Shown here: positions 1 to 6,719 of the stretch, one piece after another
Numbering within the stretch: position 1 is the first letter of the stretch
How the letters are laid out: every line of letters starts with the position of its first letter
Assembly (NCBI GenBank): GCA_019244985.1
Contig: JAFASB010000550.1
Location: 1-9,021 of the forward strand
Direction of reading: 5' to 3'
Length of the DNA stretch: 9,021 nucleotides
Source of the DNA: Acidimicrobiia bacterium
GTDB taxonomy: Bacteria > Actinomycetota > Acidimicrobiia > Acidimicrobiales > AC-14
Made by a program: the position numbers and the translations under genes
The notes under the pieces: model-generated
Database searches by the model: none
Seen by the model: the letters and a program-made list of their open reading frames with translations, nothing else
Told to the model about the DNA's origin: nothing

Positions 1-1
1 G

Positions 2-682
2 CTCGGTGCCGGCGACTTCTTCGGCGAGCTCGGCTTGCTCATCCCCGCGCGCCGCAACGCGACTGTTCGGGCCCGGACGCAGATGAAGCTCGGTGTCCTT
101 GCGGTGCGAGAGTTCCAGGCACTCGTGCAATCGGTGCCGCAGCTCCGAAGCGCGCTCTTGGCATCTGTCGCCCGGCGGATTCGCGCTGCCGAGGCCCCCG
201 ATGTGCTCCTTCCGCAGGCCGGTGCCCGCAATGGGAATGGAGTCCCGAACGGCAAGGCCACCACGGCTGACCTGTTGCGGCGCGTTTCGTTGTTCGTTGC
301 GTGCAGCTCCAAGGAGGCGGCCCGTATCGCGCGGCTCGCCAGTGAGCGCACCGTCCCGGCGGGAACGAGCGTGGTGACCGAGGGCGAACCGGGAGACGAC
401 TTTTACGTGGTGGCCGAGGGCCTCTTGTCGGCGACGGTGAACGGCGCCAAGGTGGGCTCGATCACCGCCGGCTCGTTCTTCGGGGAGCTCGCCCTGCTCG
501 ACCCGGGCCCTCGTGTGGCAACCGTCACAGCGGAACTGCCGACTCGGCTTCTCACGATCTCGGCCAGCGGATTCCGCCAGGTGCTCGACGAGCATCCGGC
601 CGTCGCCGGCAAGATCGCCAAGACTCTCGCCATCCGGCTCGCCGCCCTCGACGTCGATCCCCTGACTGCAATCGGCCAGTAA
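2..682 (+). CDS. Tandem cyclic-nucleotide-binding domain protein, 5' end cut off by the window
   Basis: The reading frame is open from the first bases, so the gene begins upstream; the ATG at 35 lies inside a domain and is not the true start. The visible 226 residues hold the end of one CNB domain and all of a second. The first phosphate-binding cassette reads GDFFGELGLL, then ARRNATV. The second, around 475-530, reads SFFGELALL, then GPRVATV. Both keep the Glu and Arg that in CRP-type proteins contact the ribose and phosphate of cAMP, so both look able to bind ligand. Each cassette is followed by the expected helical segment, and the protein ends about 10 residues after the second one. No HTH or other output domain is visible, so any effector must lie in the missing N-terminus. 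Such domains occur in regulators, transporters and acyltransferases; which applies here is unknown. A cyclase encoded at 6720-8609 makes cAMP the likeliest ligand, which is inference. Confidence 0.9.
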   Translation, partial: LGAGDFFGELGLLIPARRNATVRARTQMKLGVLAVREFQALVQSVPQLRSALLASVARRIRAAEAPDVLLPQAGARNGNGVPNGKATTADLLRRVSLFVACSSKEAARIARLASERTVPAGTSVVTEGEPGDDFYVVAEGLLSATVNGAKVGSITAGSFFGELALLDPGPRVATVTAELPTRLLTISASGFRQVLDEHPAVAGKIAKTLAIRLAALDVDPLTAIGQ

Positions 683-737
683 TCCCGCCGCAACACGAAG
701 CCTGCACGCTCGGGGTGTGGATAGCGAGGAGATGACC

Positions 738-771
738 GCCCGGCCGTCGAATTACTCGTGGAAGGCCGGGC
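738..771. repeat. Inverted repeat (8-bp stem) between the CNB gene and the sensory operon
   Basis: GCCCGGCC at 738-745 is the exact reverse complement of GGCCGGGC at 764-771, with an 18-base loop. It lies 56 bases after the stop of the CNB gene and 35 bases before the chosen start of the binding-protein gene. No T-tract follows, so it is not a classical intrinsic terminator. GC-rich actinobacterial terminators often lack one, however. It could equally be a leader hairpin or a chance match in GC-rich DNA. Confidence 0.35.
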
Positions 772-805
772 ACCAGGCGCCGACGGCCTGAGGACTGGGT
801 TGGGG

Positions 806-2722
806 ATGTCGACGCCGATCGATGGGGCACGCCGCACCTGGTCGAGCCGCGCCCTGGTCGTTGCCGTGACACTCGCGTGCCTCGGATCCTTGGTGGGTGC
901 GGCAACGGCGGGGGCCCACACCCCCGATGCCGAATCGGTCGGCCGACTCGGGGGCACTAATGCCAACCTCGACTACTCCAAGGACCAGTCCGGACGCCTG
1001 CGTCCCCTCAGCCCCGACTTCATCGCCCAGAACCTCGGCCTGAGCCTCGGCTCATCAGCACCCGGCGTCGGCATCGCCGCGCCCTCGGGGTTCGGTATCA
1101 ACGGCCCGACCGCAGTGGCTGCCGGACCGCCGATCAACCCGGTCTCGACGCCGGTGCTGCCCTGCGTCAACGGCCACCAGACCGCCGACCCCCTCTCGCC
1201 GCCGTGTGTCTCCCAGTTCACCGGTGACAACGGGGGAGCGACCTATCGGGGCGTCGACCGCAACGAGGTTCGCGTGGTGGTCCGAATTGCCGGCGGCCAC
1301 CCGGATCCGACCGCGCCGGCCGACGTGGCACAGGGCCCCACCGAATCGTTGATCGATCTGGCCAAACCGCCGGCTGACGTCCGTGAGTACTACTGGACCA
1401 CCAAGCTCCGGCTCTGGCAGGAGTACTTCAATCGCCATTACCAGTTGTACGGGCGGCGCGTGCACCTCTTCGCGTACTACGACAACTCGTTCGATTCCGC
1501 GTACTACTTCGATCAGGCAGGGATCGCCCTCGGCGCGGAGCACATGCGCCGCGCCGCGTTGGACACGCTTCTGAGCGCGTCGCCGTTCGCCGTCACACAG
1601 GCGCCGATACAAGACGGTGACGCATACCTCGACACGCTCGTCCGAGCCGGCGTTGTCGCGTTCGACCCCTTCGACTTCAACAGCTCAGTCCGCTACAAGC
1701 AAGCGGGCGACAGCATGTGGGGTTACGAGCCGACGGCGGAACGTCTTGCCAACTTGTTCGCGACCTATGTGTGCCGGAAGGCTGCGCACGAGCCGACTGC
1801 TCTGAGCGGGAACGCCGGCGACAACGGCCGTCCGCGGCGGTTCGGCGTGGTCTTTCCGGACGAGCTACAGAACCCGGTCTATGGCTATCTCCACTCGATC
1901 GTGGAGTCGCAGCTGCAATCGTGCGGGACGAACATTGTCGCCCAGGCAGCATTCCCGGGGCTTGCGTGCAACGACAACGGAGTCGCTGGCCCTGCAGTAG
2001 GGGATCCGCTACATGATCCGGTCCAAGACCGCATCGCCGACCTTCGGCGGTTCCAGGCCGCACGCGTGACAACGGTCCTATGGCTCGGATGTGAGGACGG
2101 CTACTACGGCTCTGCCGCCACAGCGCTCCACTACTCACCGGAGTGGATCATCCTCGGAGATGACGTGCTCGACGGCGGGAGTTACTTCGTTTCCAATACC
2201 GGATTGAGCACTGTCTTCGACCACCACGCAATCGCCGTCACGCCCAAGGGGCTCTTGCCCGCACTCGGATCGTCGTATTGCTACGCCGCGCAGCGAGAGG
2301 TAGATCCCTCACTCCCGGCATCGCCCGCGCAGGAATCATTCATCGACGATCTGGCTCCCTACAGCACGCCTGTCGATTCGGTCCAGAAAGAGGAAGGCGT
2401 CGCCTGCGCGCTGTACACGGCCTTGCGCCAAGTGTTCACCGCGCTGCAACTCGCCGGTCCACGCCTAACGCCGAGCTCACTCGAGGCGGGGTTGCGCTCC
2501 CTCCCATACCTTCCAACCCCTAACCCACAAACACCCAGCTGCTTCTACGGCTCGGGATCGACCTGTGTCCAGGACGCGATTGCCGAGATCTGGGACGGCA
2601 GCGCTGATTGCTGGCGAGCAATCGAGGGGGGACGCCGATATGCCCCCGAGACATGGCCCACGGGAAACCTCAACGCCCAGCTGCGCGGCGAAGAGCCATG
2701 CAACTACGCGGTGCACGGATGA
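806..2722 (+). CDS. Secreted type 1 periplasmic-binding-fold protein (branched-chain amino acid/amide receptor-like)
   Basis: This 638-residue exported protein probably binds a small ligand outside the membrane. I chose the ATG at 806, although the frame extends up to a GTG at 758. From 806 the protein starts with a standard signal peptide: ARRTWSSR, then a hydrophobic stretch (residues 16-34), then AGA followed by HT, giving cleavage near residue 37. No lipobox is seen. Residues 38 to about 148 are Gly/Pro/Ser-rich and look like a flexible spacer. From about 150 to 620 the pattern fits the Peripla_BP_6/LivJ-type fold: an opening strand (NEVRVVVRIAGG), FNRHYQLYGRRVHLFAYYD (from residue 208), and FGVVFPDE and VTTVLWLGC strands. 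Several cysteines may form disulfides. No permease or ATPase gene is adjacent. The stop overlaps the ATG of the histidine kinase gene (ATGA, 2719-2722), so a role as sensor subunit for that kinase, as in LuxP-LuxQ or TorT-TorS, is more likely than transport. The ligand is unknown. Confidence 0.85.
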   Translation: MSTPIDGARRTWSSRALVVAVTLACLGSLVGAATAGAHTPDAESVGRLGGTNANLDYSKDQSGRLRPLSPDFIAQNLGLSLGSSAPGVGIAAPSGFGINGPTAVAAGPPINPVSTPVLPCVNGHQTADPLSPPCVSQFTGDNGGATYRGVDRNEVRVVVRIAGGHPDPTAPADVAQGPTESLIDLAKPPADVREYYWTTKLRLWQEYFNRHYQLYGRRVHLFAYYDNSFDSAYYFDQAGIALGAEHMRRAALDTLLSASPFAVTQAPIQDGDAYLDTLVRAGVVAFDPFDFNSSVRYKQAGDSMWGYEPTAERLANLFATYVCRKAAHEPTALSGNAGDNGRPRRFGVVFPDELQNPVYGYLHSIVESQLQSCGTNIVAQAAFPGLACNDNGVAGPAVGDPLHDPVQDRIADLRRFQAARVTTVLWLGCEDGYYGSAATALHYSPEWIILGDDVLDGGSYFVSNTGLSTVFDHHAIAVTPKGLLPALGSSYCYAAQREVDPSLPASPAQESFIDDLAPYSTPVDSVQKEEGVACALYTALRQVFTALQLAGPRLTPSSLEAGLRSLPYLPTPNPQTPSCFYGSGSTCVQDAIAEIWDGSADCWRAIEGGRRYAPETWPTGNLNAQLRGEEPCNYAVHG

Positions 2723-5439
2723 ACGTTCGCCTCCGTCAGTGTGCTGCCGCGTTCGCCGTTGTCGGGTTCACCATTGGGTTGTTGGGTGCGCCAGTGGCGG
2801 CAAACCCGCAGGCGCCACTCGTCGTTCAGCCCGGCACACCGGCAGAGCGTGATTATCCGCCGATTTCACCGGTCGGGCCTACTTCCCCTGCGGCTCTCCA
2901 GGCGCGCACACAACTTGCAAATCAGTACTACCCGAACCCGGATGAATGCCGTAAAGAAGGATGTGACGTCGTACCGCTCGACGTGAAGCGTGTGCCTGTG
3001 GGGGACGCCCTCCTCGTGGTCACGGGCACCTGGACACCACAGTTGACCTTCGATGATGTTGCGGGAACCGAGCTCACGCTCGGCCTCTGGAGTGGCGGCG
3101 TGGGTGATTACGCACTTGTGGATCAAGCAAGTGGTTGGGGTTATGGCGCAAGCGTTGTACGAGCGGACGCACCGCACGCGGGGCAGTACCTGCTGACAAT
3201 CACGTCCGCCGAACGGCCGCCGACCGCGCAGGGGGGGTACCACCTGAAGGCTGAGATCAAGATCGGATCGTTCGCGAAGCCGTTGTCGTCGGACATGGGC
3301 GCGGCCGACGTCGTGTCGGCCGCTATCGCCTCGTCGCCTGCTCGCGGTCGCACCGCGTCGACGAGAGCCACTGTCCCTGGGATTGCTTCCTCTTCGCCCG
3401 ACTCCGCTCTTCCCCTCGCCACGCGCCTCAACGGGATCCGGCCGGTGTCGGACAAGGGCCTCTTGGCCTCGATCTCTCGAACGCTGCCCTGGCTGGCGGT
3501 GGCGCTCGCTGTCCTTGTTCTCTGTGGCGTCGCCTTCCGGCTGCGCCGTCAGGTCAAACCCACTGGAGGTCTCGCGGTGCGCACCCGGGTGTCGTCGTGG
3601 TTCTCGAACCTGCGCCTGTTCTGGAAGCTGTTGGTGCCCTTCGTGGCCGTGCTGTTGGTCATCGGCATCGTCGGCGCCTATCTCACCGTGCACTACCTGG
3701 CGTCACGAGCCGACACCACGGTGAACCAGAACCTGCTCCAGCGCAGCGTCTCGGCCCAGACCTATCTGCGTGACCAGGAGCTCTACCTGCTCGAGGCCGA
3801 GCGCTTCGCCGCCAATCTGGAAGGTGTCCCCGAGGCCACGGCGTCGTCCAACCAGTCAGAGCTCAGAAAGGACCTGGCCTCGGCCGTCGCAGTGCGCAAG
3901 GACCTCGACGTGCTCGCCGCCACCGACGCCAGTGGTCAGGGCCTGGTCAACTATCTGCGCGACGGTCAGAGCTTCTCGGCCCAGGGCGGCGTCACCTGGT
4001 CAGACGCCCCCGCGGTCAAAGAGGTGCTGGCGGGGATCGCTGACGCCACCGGTGACAAGCGCACCAGCTTCGTGCGCCTGGCCGATGGCTCGGTGCTGTT
4101 GGTCACCGCCGGTCCCATCCGCACCGACCACACCGTGGGCGCGGCGGTGGCTGCCCTGTCGGCCGACGGCCTGGCCAAGGGCGCAGCGGCCCGGGCCCGG
4201 GGAGCCGTCGGGCTCTATGACCTGAGTGGCCAGGCCATGGGCGTCTCCAAGACCAGGGCCCTGCCCGCCCACCTGTCAGCCGCCCAGGCCCGGGGCAACC
4301 TGCGGGTCCGCCGCGGCTCGACTGCCACGCTCTATGAGCCCTTCGTGGTCCGGGGCACCAAGGTCGGCGCCGTTGCCGTGTCCATCCCCTCCGGGAGTGC
4401 CTATGCCTCGGTGCGCGGTGCTGCGCTTCGCCTGGGTCTGCTCGTGGCGCTGGCCATGGCCGCGGTCGTGGGCTTCGGGGTGCTCGTGTCCCGCTACATC
4501 CTCAGGACCGTCGAGCCATTGCTCGAGACCAACCGGGCCCTGGGCCAGGGCGACCTGAGCGTGCGGGCCCCGGTTCGCTCCGGCGACGAGCTGGGTGAGC
4601 TGGCGGAGGGCTTCAACCTCATGGCCGAACAGCTCCAGGCCTCCTATGGGGAGCTGGAACGCCGGGTGGCGGAACGAACCGAAGAGCTCTCCCGCCTCTA
4701 TGACGAGAACGTCGCCTCCTCAGAGGCAAGAAGCCAGTTCTTCGCCACCATCTCCCATGAGTTCCGCACCCCGCTGTTCGCCATCCTGGCCAACGCCGAG
4801 CTGCTGGCCGATCCAACCCTGGGACCCGAGAGCCCAGAGGAGACAGCCGAGTTTGCCAAGACCATCACCTCCTCGGCCCAGAGCCTGTTGGGCCGGGTCA
4901 ACGAGCTGTTGGATCTGGCGCGCTCTGAATCGGCCGGCGTCGAGCTCGACACCACTCCCACCTCGGTTGCCCAGACGTGGGCCGACATCGCCTCGGGGGT
5001 GGGGGCCCTGGCCCGCGGTGGGGACCTGCACCTCACAACCGAGGTCGCCGACTCCCTGCCCCCGGTCCAAGCAGACCCCGACCGCCTGCGCCAGATCCTT
5101 TTGAACCTCACCTCCAACGCCATCAAATACACCGCCCCCGGTGGTCACATCCGCGTCTGGGCCCGGGAGCGAGACGACCTCGTCGAAGTTGTCGTCTCCG
5201 ACACCGGCCGGGGCATCCCGACCAAGGTCGGCGAAAAGGTCTTCGAGCCCTACTACCGGGTCAAGGGCTCCAAGGCTCAGGGCAACCAGGCCTCTACTGG
5301 CCTGGGCCTGGCCCTCACCAAGCGCCTGGTCGAGGCCCACGGCGGCAGGATCTGGTTCGAGTCCAAGCCCAAGGCCGGCACCACCTTCTACTTCACCCTG
5401 CCGCTGGCCCGGCAGGGAACGAAAGCGAGAGCAAAGTGA
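2719..5439 (+). CDS. Multi-pass sensor histidine kinase with extra N-terminal extracytoplasmic domain
   Basis: A 906-residue kinase whose ATG overlaps the preceding stop. Order: signal peptide (1-28); beta-rich extracytoplasmic domain with Cys77 and Cys82 (about 60-190, loosely PPC-like); Ser/Ala/Pro linker; TM1 (257-273); short basic cytoplasmic segment; TM2 (304-324); second extracytoplasmic region of about 245 residues, plausibly Cache-like; TM3 (572-592); HAMP (about 593-642); coiled segment; HisKA with phospho-acceptor His680 in SHEFRTPL; HATPase with N-box NLTSNAIKY (796-804), DTGRGIP (828-834) and GLGLAL (861-866). All catalytic motifs are intact, so the kinase should be active. The N-terminal 286 residues share codon habits with the binding-protein gene. 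The rest is strongly CTG- and GCC-biased, and the switch falls at an in-frame GTG (3577) with an excellent ribosome site. The gene is therefore probably a fusion, and may also yield a shorter kinase of 620 residues. The likely phosphate acceptor is the receiver encoded immediately downstream. Confidence 0.93.
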   Translation: MNVRLRQCAAAFAVVGFTIGLLGAPVAANPQAPLVVQPGTPAERDYPPISPVGPTSPAALQARTQLANQYYPNPDECRKEGCDVVPLDVKRVPVGDALLVVTGTWTPQLTFDDVAGTELTLGLWSGGVGDYALVDQASGWGYGASVVRADAPHAGQYLLTITSAERPPTAQGGYHLKAEIKIGSFAKPLSSDMGAADVVSAAIASSPARGRTASTRATVPGIASSSPDSALPLATRLNGIRPVSDKGLLASISRTLPWLAVALAVLVLCGVAFRLRRQVKPTGGLAVRTRVSSWFSNLRLFWKLLVPFVAVLLVIGIVGAYLTVHYLASRADTTVNQNLLQRSVSAQTYLRDQELYLLEAERFAANLEGVPEATASSNQSELRKDLASAVAVRKDLDVLAATDASGQGLVNYLRDGQSFSAQGGVTWSDAPAVKEVLAGIADATGDKRTSFVRLADGSVLLVTAGPIRTDHTVGAAVAALSADGLAKGAAARARGAVGLYDLSGQAMGVSKTRALPAHLSAAQARGNLRVRRGSTATLYEPFVVRGTKVGAVAVSIPSGSAYASVRGAALRLGLLVALAMAAVVGFGVLVSRYILRTVEPLLETNRALGQGDLSVRAPVRSGDELGELAEGFNLMAEQLQASYGELERRVAERTEELSRLYDENVASSEARSQFFATISHEFRTPLFAILANAELLADPTLGPESPEETAEFAKTITSSAQSLLGRVNELLDLARSESAGVELDTTPTSVAQTWADIASGVGALARGGDLHLTTEVADSLPPVQADPDRLRQILLNLTSNAIKYTAPGGHIRVWARERDDLVEVVVSDTGRGIPTKVGEKVFEPYYRVKGSKAQGNQASTGLGLALTKRLVEAHGGRIWFESKPKAGTTFYFTLPLARQGTKARAK
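3565..3579 (+). promoter_or_regulatory. Internal Shine-Dalgarno and in-frame GTG inside the kinase gene
   Basis: GGAGGT at 3565-3570 is followed by a 6-base spacer and GTG at 3577-3579, in frame with the kinase. This is the strongest ribosome-binding site I find in the window; the annotated ATG at 2719 has none and relies on translational coupling. Initiation here would give a 620-residue protein starting MRTRVSSWFSNLRLFWK and running straight into TM2. That is exactly how a normal two-TM, HAMP-containing kinase begins. It may be a live internal start or a relic of the kinase gene before fusion. Confidence 0.6.
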
Positions 5440-5801
5440 TCCGCGTCCTGATCGTCGACGACGAACCGGCAGTCCGGGTGACGCTCACGCGGGCCTTCAG
5501 CCGCCAACCCGACGTCGAGGTCGTCGGCGAGGCCGTAGACGGAGAAGCCGCCGTCGCACTCGCTCAGGAGCTCGAGCCGGACGTGATCGTGATGGATGTC
5601 CAGATGCCGAAGCTCTCGGGACTCGACGCCACGGTGCAACTCCGCAAGATGGGCATCCAGACGCCGATCCTCTTCCTGACCGCCGACACGAGCGCGTCCG
5701 AGCGAGCAAAACAGTTGAAGCACGTCTCGCTGTTGCTCAAGGCTGAGGTGTCGATGGCAGAGACGGTCGCAGCCGTCCGGCGTGCCGCCGAGGAGACCTA
5801 A
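5436..5801 (+). CDS. Single-domain (receiver-only) response regulator, partner of the upstream kinase
   Basis: The gene encodes a 121-residue receiver with no output domain. It starts at GTG 5436, which overlaps the kinase stop (GTGA), so the two should be translationally coupled; the upstream ribosome site is weak. The receiver residues are present: acidic pair Asp8/Asp9 in LIVDDEP, phospho-acceptor Asp54 in IVMDVQMPK, Thr82 in ILFLTADTS and Lys102 in LLLKAEV. The usual aromatic residue a few positions before the Lys is not obvious (HVSLLLK), a small departure from CheY/NarL-like receivers. The sequence resembles the receiver half of NarL/FixJ-type regulators without the HTH. Without an output domain it must act by protein contact or pass its phosphate on. 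The kinase-like protein at 6139-6708 is a candidate recipient (inference). Codon use returns here to CTC-rich, unlike the kinase core just upstream. Confidence 0.92.
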   Translation: MIRVLIVDDEPAVRVTLTRAFSRQPDVEVVGEAVDGEAAVALAQELEPDVIVMDVQMPKLSGLDATVQLRKMGIQTPILFLTADTSASERAKQLKHVSLLLKAEVSMAETVAAVRRAAEET

Positions 5802-6142
5802 CCGGTCACAGCCGCGAGCACGGCCTGGACGGTCGCCGGCTTCAACAGGTGGGCATCGACAGCCTGCGCTTCTGCTGCGTCCAGCGGATCACCCGACATC
5901 ACGATCAGGCGCGGGCGGGGGTGTCGACGGCGCAGCCTCTTCGCCAGCGCCACGCCGTCGCCATCGGGAAGGTGCCGGTCGAGGAGGATGACTTCGGGCT
6001 GCCACTCACGTGCGGCCGCCTCTGCGCCGGCGCACGTGCGTTCCCAACGGGCTTCGTGGCCGCTACGGGTGAGGATGCGCACGACCGTCGTTGCTGCCAT
6101 CTCGTCGTCCTCGACGACGAGAACCCGAATCCGCTCGTTCAC
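5798..6142 (-). CDS. Second single-domain response regulator
   Basis: The gene encodes a 114-residue receiver-only protein starting at GTG (6142-6140), which overlaps the stop of the preceding minus-strand gene as GTGA. Key residues are Asp12/Asp13 in VLVVEDDE, phospho-acceptor Asp55 in VILLDRHLPDGDG, Ser83 in LIVMSGDP and Lys101-Pro102 in HLLKPA. All are canonical, so phosphorylation is expected. No DNA-binding or enzymatic domain follows. It is distinct in sequence from the receiver at 5436-5801 (for example LDRHLPDGDG against MDVQMPKLSG), so it is not a recent duplicate. It is the last gene of the minus operon, and its TAG overlaps the TAA of the plus-strand receiver. A role as phosphate sink, phosphorelay intermediate or allosteric partner is possible; the sequence does not decide. 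Confidence 0.9.
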   Translation of the reverse strand: MNERIRVLVVEDDEMAATTVVRILTRSGHEARWERTCAGAEAAAREWQPEVILLDRHLPDGDGVALAKRLRRRHPRPRLIVMSGDPLDAAEAQAVDAHLLKPATVQAVLAAVTG

Positions 6143-6708
6143 GTCGTTGGAAAGATGACGCCGAAACCGTTGGCTCCGCCCGCGACCTCGGCGCCCAGAC
6201 TCTCCGCAAGCCCACGGATGACGGCCCTGTCCCAGCGCACGGCGGAGCCGTCTGCTCGTGCCACAGTGACTACGGCGTGGCCGCCTTCTTCGCGAGCACC
6301 GACGACGACCGCCCCGTCACCGTCGGCGACGACAACGCACAATGCAGCGAGGGCCTCGGTGATCGATGCCGATCGCACCGAAGCCTGCACGGGACCGGAT
6401 GCGTCGACAACGACATCCACCTGTCGCCGGGCCGCGTCCTCGCGAGCAGCCTCCAGACATGCGACGAGGTCGGCCGCCGCGGGCTGTGACGAGTCCACGC
6501 CAGCGGCGACGAGGGCGGGGAGGGCGGTGAGCGACGCGTTGAGGCGTCGACACTCGGCCTCGGCGCCGGCGAGCATCGACCGACGGAACTCGACGTCGGG
6601 ATCGTCGATCTCTTCGAGGACCGACGTGAGAGCGAGACGAATCGACCCGACGCTCCCGCGAACGTCGTGAACGGCAGCCGCCACAGCCTCGGTCGGATCG
6701 GACGTCAC
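6139..6708 (-). CDS. Histidine-kinase-like protein with degenerate ATPase domain; possible histidine phosphotransferase
   Basis: The gene encodes about 189 residues if translation starts at the GTG at 6708-6706, 11 bases after the upstream gene's stop. The longer open frame to 6930 lies inside the upstream gene and lacks recognisable sequence. No Shine-Dalgarno is evident, so the start is uncertain by some residues. Residues 8-70 look like a dimerisation/phospho-acceptor helical hairpin: VHDVRGSVGSIRLAL, with His14 where HisKA has its phospho-His, followed by a second helix rich in Ala and Leu. Residues 75-189 have the length and strand pattern of a HATPase domain, ending in NGFGVIFP. But I see no N-box Asn, no DxGxG and no GxGxG lid motif. 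There is no membrane segment or sensor domain. This matches the logic of Spo0B and ChpT, which relay phosphate between receivers without binding ATP. The gene overlaps the following receiver gene (GTGA), which supports partnership. The alternative is a decayed or highly diverged kinase. Confidence 0.72.
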   Translation of the reverse strand: MTSDPTEAVAAAVHDVRGSVGSIRLALTSVLEEIDDPDVEFRRSMLAGAEAECRRLNASLTALPALVAAGVDSSQPAAADLVACLEAAREDAARRQVDVVVDASGPVQASVRSASITEALAALCVVVADGDGAVVVGAREEGGHAVVTVARADGSAVRWDRAVIRGLAESLGAEVAGGANGFGVIFPTT

Positions 6709-6719
6709 GACGCCCGATG

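Noticed and set aside
758..805. GTG at 758 as the start of the binding-protein gene
   Set aside because: It would place 16 residues ahead of a signal peptide that is complete from the ATG at 806, and it has no ribosome site.
2608..2718. In-frame extension of the kinase upstream of 2719
   Set aside because: It overlaps the binding-protein gene, and the signal peptide begins cleanly at the ATG at 2719 with an ATGA junction.
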